A program made the position numbers and the translations under genes. Below are positions 1 to 5,787 of a stretch of DNA of 6,251 bases, one piece after another (positions within the stretch are counted from its first letter, which is position 1; each line of letters begins with the position of its first letter). Location: positions 1 through 6,251 of the forward strand of contig JAEOTK010000018.1 of assembly GCA_016839875.1 (NCBI GenBank), in the 5' to 3' direction. Below the pieces are notes generated by a model, which was not told where the DNA came from, made no database searches, and saw nothing but the letters and a program-made list of their open reading frames with translations. This DNA comes from Candidatus Heimdallarchaeota archaeon. Lineage in GTDB: Archaea; Asgardarchaeota; Heimdallarchaeia; Heimdallarchaeales; Heimdallarchaeaceae.

Positions 1-1127
1 ACAAGATGTGCTCGATCTTGTCTAAATCCAGCTATTGAAGGACCTGTAGCTACTTCACTATTACCTGAATTTCCTACACAATGACAATCAATCATAACTT
101 CTGTTTTTCCAGGATATTCTTGATTGGATTTTGTTTCGGTACTAGGTCCTCCTCCAAGCATTGGGTCAACTGTTAAGGGATAATAATCAAAACCTGCTTC
201 TTCAAGAGCAATACCAATTTTATTTAGAGTTTCTCCAGCTGTCTGTCCAACTTTGATGCTTTCTTTAATCACTTTTCTAGCTTCTAATGATTTATCCCAA
301 GCAAATTGAATACCATCTGGAACAGCTGAATCAGCTTCTTTTAGAACATATGCAATTCTTTTGAAATCTGTTCCCATGTTCATGTGACTGATACCAAAAT
401 CATACTGCATAAGATCTCCTTGTTGGATAACATACTCTTTTGTTCTGTATTCCTTTTCTTCAGATTTATCAGAGTGAATTATCATGGGAGTTGCAAGATC
501 AAAGGTTGAACTCATTCCCTTTGCTATAAGCTGGTCTTCCATCCACCAACCAACATCTTCTAAAGATGTTTCTCCAGGTGTTATAACTTCATTAGACAAA
601 GCTCTCTCCAACAGCTGTCTAGCTGTTTCACATATTTCAGAATAGACTTCAATCTCTAATTGCACTCTTCTAGTTCTGAAATCAGTTATGACCATTTCTG
701 CTGAAACCAGTCTGCTAGCATATTTCTCACCAAGAATTTCACCTAATTTCAAATAGTCTGTATGAGAAATACCATCTGCTACAGCTATCCACTCTGACAT
801 ATTAACTGCGATTTTTTTTGGATCTCTATCAATCACAAACTTAGATAAATCCTCTTCTTTTCCTAATATGTCATAAACACCTAAATCTTGTTCTTCACCA
901 TACCCTCCAAGAACTGCACGTTCAATTCTATCTCCACCCTTATCTGTGAATACATAATACCTTGAATCTCCCCCTAAATCAATTCTTAAAGGATCTGGAT
1001 TGCCTTCCCTCATAACATGAATCCACATGTCAATTTCATTTTCCCTCATAGCCAAAGGTAGGATAGTATCAAATTTCTCTTCGCGAATCTGATTTAGTAT
1101 TTCCCATTGCTTTCGAGCGTTTTGCAT
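1..1127 (-). CDS. M24-family metallopeptidase (Xaa-Pro aminopeptidase-like), C-terminus cut by window edge
   Basis: Translating the minus strand from the ATG at 1127 gives 375 uninterrupted residues that run off the left edge. Residues 1-150 look like a creatinase-type N-terminal domain. The pita-bread catalytic domain follows from about residue 155. The segment QQGDLMQYDFG, followed by TDFKRIAYVL, matches the M24 pattern that supplies two metal-binding aspartates, here D243 and D254. H349 in IDCHCVGNSG is in place for the metal-binding histidine. The two glutamate ligands expected later lie outside the window. Members of this family are usually cytoplasmic two-metal peptidases that cleave X-Pro bonds, and some relatives are creatinases or dipeptidases. 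Spacing and the AYVLK segment resemble the roughly 430-residue 'M24 family / aminopeptidase P family' group rather than methionine aminopeptidase. Where that group commonly has a second His (H-x-G-x-H-G-H), this protein reads GNSGNS, so the exact substrate is open. No signal peptide is visible. Start choice: the ATG at 1127 has GAGATG seven bases upstream. Confidence in the family is high, in the substrate low. Confidence 0.85.
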   Translation of the reverse strand, partial: MQNARKQWEILNQIREEKFDTILPLAMRENEIDMWIHVMREGNPDPLRIDLGGDSRYYVFTDKGGDRIERAVLGGYGEEQDLGVYDILGKEEDLSKFVIDRDPKKIAVNMSEWIAVADGISHTDYLKLGEILGEKYASRLVSAEMVITDFRTRRVQLEIEVYSEICETARQLLERALSNEVITPGETSLEDVGWWMEDQLIAKGMSSTFDLATPMIIHSDKSEEKEYRTKEYVIQQGDLMQYDFGISHMNMGTDFKRIAYVLKEADSAVPDGIQFAWDKSLEARKVIKESIKVGQTAGETLNKIGIALEEAGFDYYPLTVDPMLGGGPSTETKSNQEYPGKTEVMIDCHCVGNSGNSEVATGPSIAGFRQDRAHL

Positions 1128-1134
1128 AAAATTA

Positions 1135-1140
1135 CATCTC
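1135..1140 (-). promoter_or_regulatory. Putative ribosome binding site of the M24 peptidase gene
   Basis: GAGATG on the minus strand matches the archaeal Shine-Dalgarno GAGGTG at five of six bases and ends seven bases before the ATG at 1127. It supports that start over others. Its last three bases form an out-of-frame ATG followed at once by TAA, a start-stop pair just ahead of the real start. Confidence 0.4.
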
Positions 1141-1150
1141 TTATGAGAGA
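1137..1150 (-). promoter_or_regulatory. Small hairpin or operator overlapping the ribosome binding site
   Basis: On the minus strand TCTCT, a four-base spacer CATA and AGAGA form a perfect five-base-pair inverted repeat. The right arm overlaps the putative GAGATG ribosome binding site of the peptidase gene. If the leader is transcribed, the hairpin could hide that site. If transcription starts within it, the repeat could act as an operator. It is short and A/G-C/T rich, so chance is a real alternative. Confidence 0.25.
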
Positions 1151-1160
1151 ATCTGATTTT

Positions 1161-1187
1161 TGTTTTTAAACATTAGCAATTTTTAAG
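1161..1187 (-). promoter_or_regulatory. Candidate TATA region for the M24 peptidase gene
   Basis: Two TATA-like tracts lie on the minus strand: TTTAAAAA around 1163-1170 and CTTAAAAATTG around 1177-1187. They sit roughly 40 and 55 bases before the ATG at 1127. With the usual archaeal TATA-to-start distance of about 25-27 bases they would give a leader of about 12 or 29 bases. The region is AT-rich throughout, so the choice between them is uncertain. Confidence 0.3.
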
Positions 1188-1201
1188 AAAAAGCAAAAAA
1201 T
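1185..1201 (-). terminator. T-rich archaeal-type terminator after the coiled-coil gene
   Basis: Read on the minus strand, about 25 bases after the stop codon at 1226, the sequence is ATTTTTTGCTTTTTCTT, two T runs with no stable stem before them. Archaeal RNA polymerase commonly terminates at such U-rich tracts without a hairpin. Its position between two same-strand genes suggests that the permease/coiled-coil transcript ends here. Confidence 0.45.
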
Positions 1202-1225
1202 GATAGAATTCTGAAGAGTCCTTGT

Positions 1226-2911
1226 TTAAGTTCCTTCATCTATCCTTCCTTTTAGTTCATCAAGTTCAATGGTGATTTCTTTGATATCCTCTTTAAGTTT
1301 CTTAATTTCTTCATCTAAATCCCCAATCTCTCTTGATATTTTACTTGCTTGTTTGTAGTCTTCTTCTCTTTCTATATGAGTTCTTAGTGATTTTTGTATT
1401 TCCAATTCTGCTTCCAATTCCTTATACAAAGCTTCTAATTGCTGATTCTTTAAGTCCAGCTCTTTTTGAGCTCTTTCAAGTGTTTTCTTCTCTCGTTTCA
1501 TCTCATCTAGAAATTCTGTTAATTCTTCACTGTTTTGTTTAAGGTCTTCTAAATCCTTACTCATCTCTTCGTGACACTGATCTATTTCTTTTTCTAGTTT
1601 CTCAATATCTTTTTCTAATTTCTTAGTTTTCTTTTCATCTGTTTCTTGTTTTAATTGAGATTTAAATTCAGTAATTTGCTCTTGTATTTCATCTGCTTGA
1701 CATTTTCTTTCGTCAACATCTTTTTCTAGTTCTTCCTTGGTGTTTTCAAGCTTGATAATCTCTTTCTCAATTCCTTCAATTTTGGATTTTAGATTTTTCA
1801 TATCTTTGTTTTTTTCTTCAGTTGACTTCTCTGCTTTTTTGATCTGCTCATTTATTTCCTTAATCTCTTTTTCAATTTCATCTATTTTATCCGCATCTTT
1901 TTCGATTTCAACTGCTTCTTTCAAATCTCTTTCTTTACTCAGTTTCTCTTCTAATTCAAGGAACAGTTCTTGAATTCTACTCTCTTTTTGTAATTTCTCT
2001 TCTCTTGTTGATTCTATTCTATTATTGTCTTCTTCAAGTTTAGTCTTTAGATTCTTCAGTCCTTCTTGTTTATCAACTACTTCTTGTTCAGCTGATGCAA
2101 GCTGTTCTTCTAACTCAGAAATGCCTTTTATTATCTCAGAAATCTTCTCCTCTTCTCTATCTTCTGCAACGCTTTCCAAAGCATTCTTTTTCTCAATTTT
2201 TTCTTGGAGTCTTTTGTTTAAATCCTTTACATCCTCTCGTTTTAATCTAAGCTCCTTACTAGCCAAGGATGTTCTTTCTTCTTCAGAATTTATTTTTTCT
2301 TCTAGTTTTGAGATTTCTTCTATTTTCTGATCTCTCTCAATTTCATATTTCTTGATATTGCTTGTTAGATCATCTATCTCTTTTTCTATTTTCTCAATTG
2401 CCAACATATCATCCCTAGATGCTCCTAACATGCTGTGAACAGATTTCTGTTTCTCAAGTTTTTCTTCCAGTGTTTCATATAATTCTTTTAATTTTCGTTC
2501 TTTGGTACGAATATCTTGTTCAATTAAATCTATTCTTCCAATATCGATTATTTTTCCAATTTTTGTTATATATCTCCTAATCGATTCGATATGTAATTCT
2601 CCTTCTAGTACACTTTTACGGAAAAATAACGCTAAATTTGTGTCCTCTCCTAGTTTCAGAAAAAGAATGTCAACATCATCTGTATCAAAAAGAAGCTGAT
2701 GATATCCTTTATACTTATAATTGCACAAATCATACAAGTCACGAAAAGCTGACAGAATTTTAGAAAGGTCCTCTCCAACTTTTGGAATATTAACTGATTC
2801 CTCAAATTGTTCGAAAGTTGTTTGGTAAACAGTTCCATCATTGTAGAACATAACTATATGCTCAACTTCTGGAAGTGCTTTTTTTATCCTATCTGTTGTT
2901 TTTAATACCAT
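1226..2911 (-). CDS. Roadblock/LC7-like domain protein with long repetitive coiled coil
   Basis: This 561-residue protein is numbered from the ATG at 2911. Residues about 4-125 form a compact globular domain with the order helix, two strands (HIVMFYNDGTVYQTTF), helix (DLSKILSAFRDLYDL), three strands (YHQLLF, DILFLKL, NLALFFRK), helix (HIESIRRYITKIGKII). That is the Roadblock/LC7-longin-like layout, common in Asgard archaea and known elsewhere for binding or regulating small Ras-like GTPases. From about residue 128 to the end the protein is an extremely charged coiled coil rich in Glu, Lys, Leu and Ile. It contains five degenerate repeats beginning near residues 140, 228, 312, 408 and 491. Each has an E-L-x(4)-L-x-E-x-L start and a UVR-like hairpin ending in x-E-I-x-x-L. 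No transmembrane segment or signal peptide is seen, so it is probably cytoplasmic. Cysteines are few (63, 404, 446). The start follows the permease stop by 10 bases. The TTG at 2929 would add six residues and overlap the permease gene, and is less likely. The domain call rests on predicted fold, not a search, and no specific function can be assigned. Confidence 0.75.
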   Translation of the reverse strand: MVLKTTDRIKKALPEVEHIVMFYNDGTVYQTTFEQFEESVNIPKVGEDLSKILSAFRDLYDLCNYKYKGYHQLLFDTDDVDILFLKLGEDTNLALFFRKSVLEGELHIESIRRYITKIGKIIDIGRIDLIEQDIRTKERKLKELYETLEEKLEKQKSVHSMLGASRDDMLAIEKIEKEIDDLTSNIKKYEIERDQKIEEISKLEEKINSEEERTSLASKELRLKREDVKDLNKRLQEKIEKKNALESVAEDREEEKISEIIKGISELEEQLASAEQEVVDKQEGLKNLKTKLEEDNNRIESTREEKLQKESRIQELFLELEEKLSKERDLKEAVEIEKDADKIDEIEKEIKEINEQIKKAEKSTEEKNKDMKNLKSKIEGIEKEIIKLENTKEELEKDVDERKCQADEIQEQITEFKSQLKQETDEKKTKKLEKDIEKLEKEIDQCHEEMSKDLEDLKQNSEELTEFLDEMKREKKTLERAQKELDLKNQQLEALYKELEAELEIQKSLRTHIEREEDYKQASKISREIGDLDEEIKKLKEDIKEITIELDELKGRIDEGT

Positions 2912-2915
2912 TTTA

Positions 2916-2920
2916 CTCAC
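2916..2920 (-). promoter_or_regulatory. Ribosome binding site supporting the ATG at 2911
   Basis: GTGAG on the minus strand lies between the permease stop codon and the ATG, four bases before it. It can pair with the GTGA-complementary part of the archaeal 16S rRNA tail. It favours ATG 2911 over the upstream TTG at 2929 and GTG at 2920, which would destroy or precede this site. Confidence 0.4.
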
Positions 2921-2921
2921 A

Positions 2922-4379
2922 TTAAGCAATAACTACTGATCTGAATCTATTTATCCATTTGTTCAAGTATGATTTTGTTGCATCATTACCATACTTTGAA
3001 AATATAAAAACTATTCCAACTGTTAACATAATTACTATAATCGCACTTAGACCAATCAGATACGTACTTGAGGAGAAGAGTGTATAATACATCGATACGA
3101 GTATCAACTGTATAATAGTTGTAGTAAAGCCTATTTTCCAAAAAGTTTTCATTTTGATTGGTCTTTTATTTTGCTCTGCAAGATTGAGAACAAGAATGTT
3201 ATCCCCTAACGGTGTTAAATTATCTCCCCAATTTGCTCCAAATGAAAGTGCATAGAAATAATTGTTTCCTGTTGACATAGCCCCAACAATCGGGATTAAA
3301 ATTTTAGTTATTGGAATGTTATCAATTAAAGAACTTAGAAAGGCTGAAATCCAAATTACAACAATTAACTGAAAGGTTGGATTGTTAGCTGCTATGTTCT
3401 TTAGAATACTTCCAAGGAGTTCTATAACTCCCACAACTTCCAATGCTCCTGCAATCACAAAAATCCCAAGTAAATAAAGTAATAATTCAATATCAAATTT
3501 CTTCATGATTTCTGATGGTTTTAGCCCATTAAAAGAGCTAAAGATAGCTAAAAACATCGCAATAGATAATGCAATGATATCTGGTGGTATTATCTCAGGA
3601 GGGATAGCTACGAATCCTATCATCATTACTACTATCGATCCTATTGAGACGTATAGAAGTCTTCTACTTTGAACAAAGTTCCATACATTGAAGTCATCTA
3701 ATGCTGAAATTAATGTTTTTCCAGGTTGTCTTAATTCCTGCTTATAAAGAAAGATGAAGAAAGTAATTGTTATTGCTGCAATCAATAAGGAAAACAATCC
3801 AACATTGATGAAAAATTCATTAAATTTGATCTCTGCTTCTGTAACAATAAGGATGTTAGGTATGGATGAAATTGAAAAGAAAGTTCCTCCAATGTTAACC
3901 ATTACAGCTTCAGTTATAATATAAGGCGTTGGATTAATATTCAATATACGAGAAATTGTGATTGTTAGTGGAATTAAGATCATAACAGTAAGTATGTTGT
4001 TTATTATTGCAGAGAAAAACACTGACAGAACACAGAGAATAGCCATTAATGCCAAAGGTTTTCCTCTGGATAACTTAATAGCCAATACTCCTATGAAATG
4101 AAAAACACCAACTTCAGCTGAAATTTGAACAATAAACATCATTCCAACTATCAAGATAAGTGCATGCAAATTTACAAACCCATCCCCTGATGTTCCAAAT
4201 AATAATTCAACGAAAACAGAGAAATCCTTCTTCTCAATGAAGACTAAAACAAAATAAGAAAATACTGCAGCGGTTATAGCTGCGATCGCTCTATTTAGCT
4301 TGCCAGTGAAAATTAATACAACTACCAAAAGGAAGCATAAAGAGATTAATATCTGACTAGCTAAAATTCTTATCACCAT
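2922..4379 (-). CDS. ArsB/NhaD/SLC13-type permease (ion transporter superfamily)
   Basis: This 485-residue integral membrane protein has roughly 11-12 hydrophobic segments across its length, including residues 6-25, 29-48, 72-88, 110-122, 192-212, 241-260, 266-282, 299-318, 336-351, 415-433 and 440-461. It shows the internal twofold repeat typical of the superfamily. SAIINNILTVMILIP (123-137) is mirrored by SSLIDNIPITKILIP (349-363). The re-entrant loop IGGTFFSISSIPNILI (163-178) is mirrored by GANWGDNLTPLGDNILVL (381-398). The GGT...PN and GAN...G-N patterns resemble ArsB and NhaD antiporters more than classical SLC13 dicarboxylate carriers. Family members export arsenite, exchange Na+ for H+, or import di- and tricarboxylates with Na+. 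The second loop is rich in Asp and lacks the usual small residues, so the substrate cannot be named. No arsR, arsA or arsC gene is nearby. The ATG at 4379 has no Shine-Dalgarno, and a TATA-like tract about 24 bases before it suggests a leaderless transcript. It is the first gene of a likely operon with the coiled-coil gene. Length is normal for the family. Confidence 0.85.
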   Translation of the reverse strand: MVIRILASQILISLCFLLVVVLIFTGKLNRAIAAITAAVFSYFVLVFIEKKDFSVFVELLFGTSGDGFVNLHALILIVGMMFIVQISAEVGVFHFIGVLAIKLSRGKPLALMAILCVLSVFFSAIINNILTVMILIPLTITISRILNINPTPYIITEAVMVNIGGTFFSISSIPNILIVTEAEIKFNEFFINVGLFSLLIAAITITFFIFLYKQELRQPGKTLISALDDFNVWNFVQSRRLLYVSIGSIVVMMIGFVAIPPEIIPPDIIALSIAMFLAIFSSFNGLKPSEIMKKFDIELLLYLLGIFVIAGALEVVGVIELLGSILKNIAANNPTFQLIVVIWISAFLSSLIDNIPITKILIPIVGAMSTGNNYFYALSFGANWGDNLTPLGDNILVLNLAEQNKRPIKMKTFWKIGFTTTIIQLILVSMYYTLFSSSTYLIGLSAIIVIMLTVGIVFIFSKYGNDATKSYLNKWINRFRSVVIA

Positions 4380-4396
4380 TCTTTATCGAGATTTTT

Positions 4397-4410
4397 CATT
4401 TTTATTTGAA
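4397..4410 (-). promoter_or_regulatory. Candidate TATA box of the permease/coiled-coil operon
   Basis: On the minus strand TTCAAATAAAAATG centres about 24 bases before the permease ATG at 4379. With normal archaeal TATA spacing, transcription would start at or next to the ATG, giving a leaderless mRNA. That agrees with the absence of a Shine-Dalgarno. AT-richness of the region makes this tentative. Confidence 0.35.
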
Positions 4411-4662
4411 ATCTTTGTAATTATCTTTGCATTAGTTTTAATTACACTCTATTTTTATTACAGTTCATAAATCTTTATTATAAAGTATTTTGGAAGAATA
4501 TATTTTAATGGAAAAGACAAAAACTACTCTATCTTTTTAGAAGTACCTTCCTTATTATAAACTCATATGTTTTTGTAATGTTCCCCTTCTCGTTAGGTTA
4601 ATTATTTTCAAAAAATTGGAAATAATACCCTTCTTGGAAGGTTGTGCTAATTAAGGTAGAAA

Positions 4663-4673
4663 GATAATTAAAT
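4663..4673 (+). promoter_or_regulatory. Candidate TATA box of the kinase gene
   Basis: GATAATTAAAT on the plus strand centres about 38 bases before the ATG at 4706, which would place the transcription start near 4694 and leave a leader of about a dozen bases. No Shine-Dalgarno is visible in that leader. Tentative for the same AT-richness reason. Confidence 0.28.
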
Positions 4674-4705
4674 GACTTAATCATTCTTGTACTCTGGTCT
4701 CTGAC

Positions 4706-5770
4706 ATGTCACTGAAGCACAACCACGCATTTGAAGTACAACAAGAGTTGGCTAAACTCGGACTCATTGAAGCTGATTCTAGGTTAGTTAGTTATGATCA
4801 GATTTCAGGAGGTGGTGCTACAGGAACGATTTTTGAGTTGTGTTTCGAAAATCCTTCAGTAAAATTCATCCAAAAGATAGATAATTACGATATGGGAGGT
4901 GATGAGAGGGAAGAATACGAGATTAATTTTAAATTCGAGTATATCCAGCTAAAAACTCTTTTTGAGAATGGTCTTAGTGTTCCGCAACCTTATTTTCTAA
5001 AACTAGTGCCAAACACAAGAAACTTACCTTATTATGTTATGGAAAAAGTAGAAGGATTACGATTAGTTGAAGTTAAAGAAAGGAATCCAGATCAATATGA
5101 ACAACTAATGGAGAAACTACTCGTTAAGTTATATGAAATACATAACCTCGCTCCCCAATTATTTCAGCCGATCCCAATAGATGATGTTCAAAAAAATCCC
5201 TATGCATCTATAGATAACAAGTTGAAGGTATTTAAGATATATTTAGATGGTTATCCTGAAGAGCTAAAAGAAATAAAACCAATTTATGTTTGGTTAGAGA
5301 AAAACAAAACTCATTATCCTTGTGAAAAATTGGTTGTAACACATGGAGATTATCATTCTTTCAATATTATTGTACAAAGAAACCAAGAATTCAAAACTAT
5401 AGATTGGGGATCATTGTCATTAAGAGATTTCAGAACTGATGTTGCTTATACAGCTACTACAGAAAGTTATTTCGATAAAGAGCAAACGTTCGAAGATAGA
5501 ATGGCACGTGTTTCATTAATAGCAAATATCTATGAAAAAATATCTGGACAAAAAATTGATGGATTAGTTTATTTTATAGTATTAACTTCTGCTTTTAATC
5601 TCATAAGACTTTATAGTCAAATCAACAACCCAAAAATGACGGGAGAGAATGAAGATACTAAGGAATTCTTTATGCAAGTTAGTGATTATTTCCTGTTTCT
5701 TACTTATATAATCGAAAAAACATGTAAGATTGAGTTAAAGCAAATCAAGGAGTATTTTAAGGTAGAGTGA
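4706..5770 (+). CDS. APH/choline-kinase-fold phosphotransferase (phosphotransferase enzyme family)
   Basis: This 354-residue protein has the protein-kinase-like fold of aminoglycoside phosphotransferases and choline, homoserine and fructosamine kinases. Seen in order: a glycine-rich ATP loop SGGGATGTIFEL (34-45); a probable ATP-binding lysine in KFIQKID (K57); an acidic helix EREEYEINFKFEY (67-79) likely holding the partner glutamate; the hinge YYVMEKVEGLRL (109-120); the catalytic loop VTHGDYHSFNIIV (211-223) with catalytic D215 and metal-binding N220; and the metal-binding aspartate in IDWGS (D233). DFRTDVAY (241-248) is the conserved segment after it. All key residues are present, so it should be an active soluble ATP-dependent small-molecule kinase. 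The substrate cannot be told from the sequence, and nothing suggests antibiotic resistance in particular. The ATG at 4706 is the first start after an in-frame stop at 4673-4675, and no Shine-Dalgarno precedes it. It stands alone: divergent from the permease and convergent with the dihydrouridine synthase gene. Confidence 0.85.
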   Translation: MSLKHNHAFEVQQELAKLGLIEADSRLVSYDQISGGGATGTIFELCFENPSVKFIQKIDNYDMGGDEREEYEINFKFEYIQLKTLFENGLSVPQPYFLKLVPNTRNLPYYVMEKVEGLRLVEVKERNPDQYEQLMEKLLVKLYEIHNLAPQLFQPIPIDDVQKNPYASIDNKLKVFKIYLDGYPEELKEIKPIYVWLEKNKTHYPCEKLVVTHGDYHSFNIIVQRNQEFKTIDWGSLSLRDFRTDVAYTATTESYFDKEQTFEDRMARVSLIANIYEKISGQKIDGLVYFIVLTSAFNLIRLYSQINNPKMTGENEDTKEFFMQVSDYFLFLTYIIEKTCKIELKQIKEYFKVE

Positions 5771-5787
5771 TTTTATTCCAAGATTAA

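Larger units (their letters stand above)
4380..4705. other. Divergent intergenic region of 326 bases
   Basis: This very AT-rich stretch separates the divergently transcribed permease and kinase genes, so it should carry both promoters. It contains two copies of TTATTATAAA (4475-4484 and 4552-4561), which could be TATA-like elements. It also has a separated inverted pair ACCTTCC (4545-4551) and GGAAGGT (4636-4642) too far apart to be a convincing hairpin. The only short ORFs seen are trivial, for example ten codons from 4508. No tRNA-like or other structured RNA was recognised. The length exceeds what two archaeal promoters need, so a small unrecognised RNA or regulator site is possible but unsupported. 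Confidence 0.6.

Noticed and set aside
1333..2699. Several plus-strand open frames opposite the coiled-coil gene, rich in Ser, Phe, Leu and Ile
   Set aside because: They are antisense shadows of Glu/Lys-rich codons (GAA, GAG, AAG, AAA read as Phe, Leu and Ser codons), low in complexity, with no ribosome binding sites and no recognisable domain.
2656..2841. Minus-strand frame of 61 codons inside the coiled-coil gene
   Set aside because: It overlaps the Roadblock-like coding region in another frame, with no independent start signal or motif.
1226..2911. SMC or Rad50 ATPase identity for the coiled-coil protein
   Set aside because: No Walker A, Walker B or signature motif is present; the N-terminal domain is not an ABC head and there is no C-terminal head.
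2912..2929. TTG at 2929 as start of the coiled-coil protein
   Set aside because: It would overlap the permease stop, adds only six residues outside the domain, and lacks a ribosome binding site, while the ATG at 2911 has GTGAG in front of it.
4545..4642. ACCTTCC / GGAAGGT inverted pair as hairpin or operator
   Set aside because: Seven bases with an 84-base spacer in AT-rich DNA is expected by chance and no further pairing extends it.
4706..5770. Antibiotic-resistance (aminoglycoside) kinase call
   Set aside because: Only the general fold motifs are seen, which are shared by many metabolic kinases; nothing in the sequence or context points to aminoglycosides.
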